From Bacteroidales bacterium (GTDB lineage: Bacteria; Bacteroidota; Bacteroidia; Bacteroidales; VadinHA17), in NCBI GenBank assembly GCA_016936695.1, contig JAFGXK010000305.1, positions 1-8,748 on the forward strand: a stretch of 8,748 nt of DNA. Direction: 5' to 3'. Shown in pieces: positions 6,549 to 8,748 of the stretch (positions within the stretch are counted from its first letter, which is position 1; the number at the start of each line of letters is the position of its first letter). A program made the position numbers and the translations under genes. The notes below the pieces were generated by a model. It was not told the DNA's origin, made no database searches, and saw only the letters and a program-made list of their open reading frames with translations.

Positions 6549-7517
6549 ATGACCTTATTTTGTTGGCAGTTAAGAGACCATATTTTGGATATCAAAGCTT
6601 TCATCAGGGAATTGTTGTTCAGTCACGATTGCGTCATTGTACCGGGCTTTGGAGGGTTTATCGGTAATTTTACACCGGCCCGCCTGGATAAAAGGACCGG
6701 GGTATACTATCCCCCTCTCAAGCAGATCTCCTTTAACAGGAACCTGAATCATAACGACGGACTGCTTATAGGCAGGATTTCAATGGTCACAGGTCTCAAT
6801 TACACTGATTCGCGCCGGATGGTTGAAGAGTTTGCCGAAGATATCAGAACAAGGCTCAAATCAGGCAGGCAGGTGGTTTTTGACCATATCGGAACATTCG
6901 CCAATAACCATGAGAATAACGTACAGTTTGAACCGGAACCCGGTATAAACTACTATCCTGGTTCTTTCGGGCTTGAACCGTTCCAGTGGAACCCCCCGAA
7001 GGAATACGATGTCAGGAAAAAAGTGGCAGGACGGATCTTCAAGGAACCGGTCAGATTAAATCCCGGAAGGAAGAACCTTTGGAGGGCCGCAGTCCTCGTT
7101 CCCGTTCTGGCCCTGCTAATTGCGGTACCATTCAGAAGCGGCCTGTTCCGATCGGGTGTCGAAGCCACATCCCTCAACCCCCTGGTCACAGCCGAATTTG
7201 AAAACAACAGAATAGCAATTGAAGAAGCGGTGAAAGCAGAACCCCCGGCTGAGTTGCCCGTCATCGATGAATTCCCTCCGGCACCGGTTGAAACTGTTCA
7301 GTATTCAATAATTACCGGAAGCTTCAAATCGGAGGAGAATGCCCTTAAACACATCAGGGAACTGAAATCCGAAGGGTACGAACCGGAGATGAAGCAGGCA
7401 TCCAATGGATTTATAAGGGTGACGGCTATGACCTGCAACAGCAAGGAGCAGGCTGTTCAGACACGCGACAGTATTTCCGGGAAATTCCCCGGAGCCTGGG
7501 TCACAGTAGTTAAATAA
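6549..7517 (+). CDS. HU-CCDC81-like domain, transmembrane helix and SPOR domain protein
   Basis: The 322-residue protein has three parts. Residues ~14-145 resemble the bacterial HU-CCDC81 (HU/IHF-fold) module of Bacteroidota, recognisable by IRELLFSHDCVIVPGFGGF near the start, SFNRNLNHNDG at 61-71 and VVFDHIGTF at 109-117. Residues ~178-195 form one hydrophobic helix preceded by basic residues (GRKNLWR), predicting a cytoplasmic N-terminus. After a Pro/Glu-rich linker (~229-248), residues ~250-322 form a SPOR domain (YSIITGSFKSEENA, GFIRVTA), which binds denuded septal peptidoglycan in known cases. A role tying the chromosome or a cytoplasmic partner to the division site is inferred. The start is uncertain: the conserved region begins at residue 14, so TTG 6585-6587 is an alternative to ATG 6549 (AGGGA 11 nt upstream). 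It converges with metG, stops 2 nt apart. Confidence 0.85.
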   Translation: MTLFCWQLRDHILDIKAFIRELLFSHDCVIVPGFGGFIGNFTPARLDKRTGVYYPPLKQISFNRNLNHNDGLLIGRISMVTGLNYTDSRRMVEEFAEDIRTRLKSGRQVVFDHIGTFANNHENNVQFEPEPGINYYPGSFGLEPFQWNPPKEYDVRKKVAGRIFKEPVRLNPGRKNLWRAAVLVPVLALLIAVPFRSGLFRSGVEATSLNPLVTAEFENNRIAIEEAVKAEPPAELPVIDEFPPAPVETVQYSIITGSFKSEENALKHIRELKSEGYEPEMKQASNGFIRVTAMTCNSKEQAVQTRDSISGKFPGAWVTVVK

Positions 7518-7519
7518 AT

Positions 7520-8748
7520 CTATTTGATAGTGCTTCCGTTGCTCACGGGTTCCACCGGAGTAACCATCACAAGCTTTCCATCCTTGTCCTCAGCCATCAG
7601 GATCATCCCTTTCGATTCTATTCCCCTTATCTTCCTGGGCTCAAGATTTGCCACAATGGATATCTGCCTGCCGATGATTGCTTCAGGTTCATAATACTCG
7701 GCAATTCCCGATACTATAGTCCTGACATCCAATCCTGTGTCAATCTTAAGCTTTAGAAGTTTGGTGGTCTTCGGAACTTTTTCGGCTTCGAGGATGGTGG
7801 CTGTCCTGATATCGATTTTTGTGAAATCGTCAAATGTAAGGGAATCCTTTGCGGGATTTACCTGCGATGTTGCAGCCTCATTTGATTTTTTTGACGCTGC
7901 AAGTTTATTGATCTGCTTTTCAATATCACTGTCCTCAATCTTTTCGAACAGCAGTCCGGGTTCTCCTATGCGGTGACCTGCAGGAAGAAGATCATCCTTT
8001 CCGGCATCATCCCATGATTTAATTGTGAGTTTTATCCAATTTCTTAAAGTCTCCATCGAGAACGGGAGGAAAGGCTCCAGGACAATTGTAAGATTTGCAG
8101 TGATCTGCAGGGAGATATTCATTATAGTCTTTACCCTCTCAGGATCAATTGAGGCCAGCTTCCAGGGTTCGGAATCGGCAAGATACTTGTTACCAAGCCT
8201 TGCAAGGTTCATCGCTTCCCTGAGTGCTTCCCTGAAGCGGTACGACTCAAGGCTCGATTCCACATTCTCCCTAATCTTCAATATTTCACTGAGCACAGCT
8301 CTGTCGGCTTCGGTGGTCTCACCCCGTTCCGGAACCTGCCCGTCGTAATACTTGCCCGTAAGCACAAGAGTGCGGTTCACAAAATTACCGAGTATTGCGA
8401 CCAGCTCATTGTTGTTGCGTGCCTGGAAATCTTTCCATGTGAAGTCATTGTCCTTCGTCTCAGGGGCGTTGGCGCATAGAGTGTATCTGAGCATATCCTG
8501 CTTGCCGGGAAAATCCTCAAGATATTCGTGAAGCCAGACCGCCCAGTTCCTCGAGGTCGATATCTTGTCATTCTCGAGGTTGAGGAACTCGTTCGCCGGC
8601 ACGTTGTCGGGCAGGATATATGATCCTTCGGCCCTGAGCATCGACGGGAAAATTATACAGTGAAATACGATGTTGTCCTTTCCGATGAAGTGAACCATTT
8701 TTGTTTCCGGATCCTTCCAGTACTTTTCCCAGTCGGGAGTCAGTTCAC
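7520..8748 (-). CDS. metG: Methionine--tRNA ligase, 5'-truncated by window edge
   Basis: The frame is open from the right edge (first full codon 8744-8746) to TAG 7520-7522, about 409 visible residues. The ATG at 8698 is internal, since it sits in TPDWEKYWKDPETK-MVHFIGKDN. This is the second half of MetRS, which charges tRNA-Met. Near the edge FIGKDNIVFH precedes the ATP-binding loop NDKISTSR (8552-8566 encode KISTS, the Bacteroidota variant of KMSKS). Then comes the helical anticodon-binding domain (NNELVAILGNFVNRT, DSEPWK, NLTIVLEPFLPF). A charged linker leads to a C-terminal OB-fold tRNA-binding domain of the EMAP II/Trbp111 type, about the last 105 residues (FTKIDIRTATILEAEKVP, VANLEPRKIRGIESKGM). 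The HIGH motif and zinc knuckle lie outside the window. It converges with the SPOR gene with 2 nt between stops. Confidence 0.95.
   Translation of the reverse strand, partial: ELTPDWEKYWKDPETKMVHFIGKDNIVFHCIIFPSMLRAEGSYILPDNVPANEFLNLENDKISTSRNWAVWLHEYLEDFPGKQDMLRYTLCANAPETKDNDFTWKDFQARNNNELVAILGNFVNRTLVLTGKYYDGQVPERGETTEADRAVLSEILKIRENVESSLESYRFREALREAMNLARLGNKYLADSEPWKLASIDPERVKTIMNISLQITANLTIVLEPFLPFSMETLRNWIKLTIKSWDDAGKDDLLPAGHRIGEPGLLFEKIEDSDIEKQINKLAASKKSNEAATSQVNPAKDSLTFDDFTKIDIRTATILEAEKVPKTTKLLKLKIDTGLDVRTIVSGIAEYYEPEAIIGRQISIVANLEPRKIRGIESKGMILMAEDKDGKLVMVTPVEPVSNGSTIK

Noticed and set aside
6953..7264. 103-codon minus-strand open frame opposite the HU/SPOR gene
   Set aside because: It mirrors the real gene's linker and membrane region; no start signal or recognisable domain.
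7512..7525. Inverted repeat AAATA-AATC-TATTT at the HU/SPOR-metG junction as a bidirectional terminator
   Set aside because: The stem is five A/T pairs only, has no GC and lacks a clear U tract, so it is too weak to call.
1..8748. tRNA, rRNA, CRISPR, insertion sequence, integrase or phage genes
   Set aside because: Reading both strands, I saw no regularly spaced direct repeats, cloverleaf signature, transposase or integrase motif; nearly all sequence is accounted for by seven genes.

Overview
The window looks like chromosomal DNA of a Bacteroidota member, most likely of the Bacteroidales type. The evidence is a DUF4954 protein, an HU-CCDC81/SPOR membrane protein, a methionyl-tRNA synthetase with the KISTS form of the KMSKS loop and a C-terminal tRNA-binding domain, and AT-rich gene leaders without Shine-Dalgarno sequences. 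This placement comes from recognising protein families by eye, not from a search.

Layout, left to right. (1) Positions 1-1567, plus strand: the 3' part of a DUF4954 gene that begins before the window. (2) Positions 1569-6387, minus strand: a tight five-gene operon read right to left: aminotransferase (wlbC/wbpE-like), N-acetyltransferase (wlbB/wbpD-like), NAD-dependent sugar dehydrogenase (wlbA/wbpB-like), UDP-glucose 4-epimerase (galE) and dTDP-glucose 4,6-dehydratase (rfbB). Gene junctions are a 1-nt overlap or gaps of 26, 20 and 1 nt. (3) About 6388-6548: the divergent intergenic region, which must carry promoters for both sides and contains a small perfect palindrome. (4) Positions 6549-7517, plus strand: a protein with an N-terminal HU-like region, one transmembrane helix and a C-terminal SPOR domain. 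(5) Position 7520 to the right edge, minus strand: the 3' part of metG. Both convergent pairs are packed end to end, with 1 nt and 2 nt between stop codons.

How the genes work together. WlbA, WlbC and WlbB are the C3-oxidation, C3-transamination and N-acetylation steps that convert UDP-GlcNAcA to UDP-2,3-diacetamido-2,3-dideoxyglucuronic acid, a surface-polysaccharide precursor. GalE supplies UDP-galactose (possibly UDP-GalNAc) and RfbB supplies dTDP-4-keto-6-deoxyglucose. The operon therefore makes only activated sugars. The UDP-GlcNAc 6-dehydrogenase that feeds WlbA, a possible C2 epimerase, rfbA/C/D, glycosyltransferases and a flippase or polymerase are all absent from the window. The flanking genes are housekeeping or envelope functions.

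I found no tRNA, rRNA, CRISPR array, insertion sequence, phage gene or convincing intrinsic terminator. Nothing here is clearly a new system. The least understood items are the DUF4954 protein, with a conserved-looking His/Asn-rich block in a beta-helix-type protein, and the HU-TM-SPOR protein.
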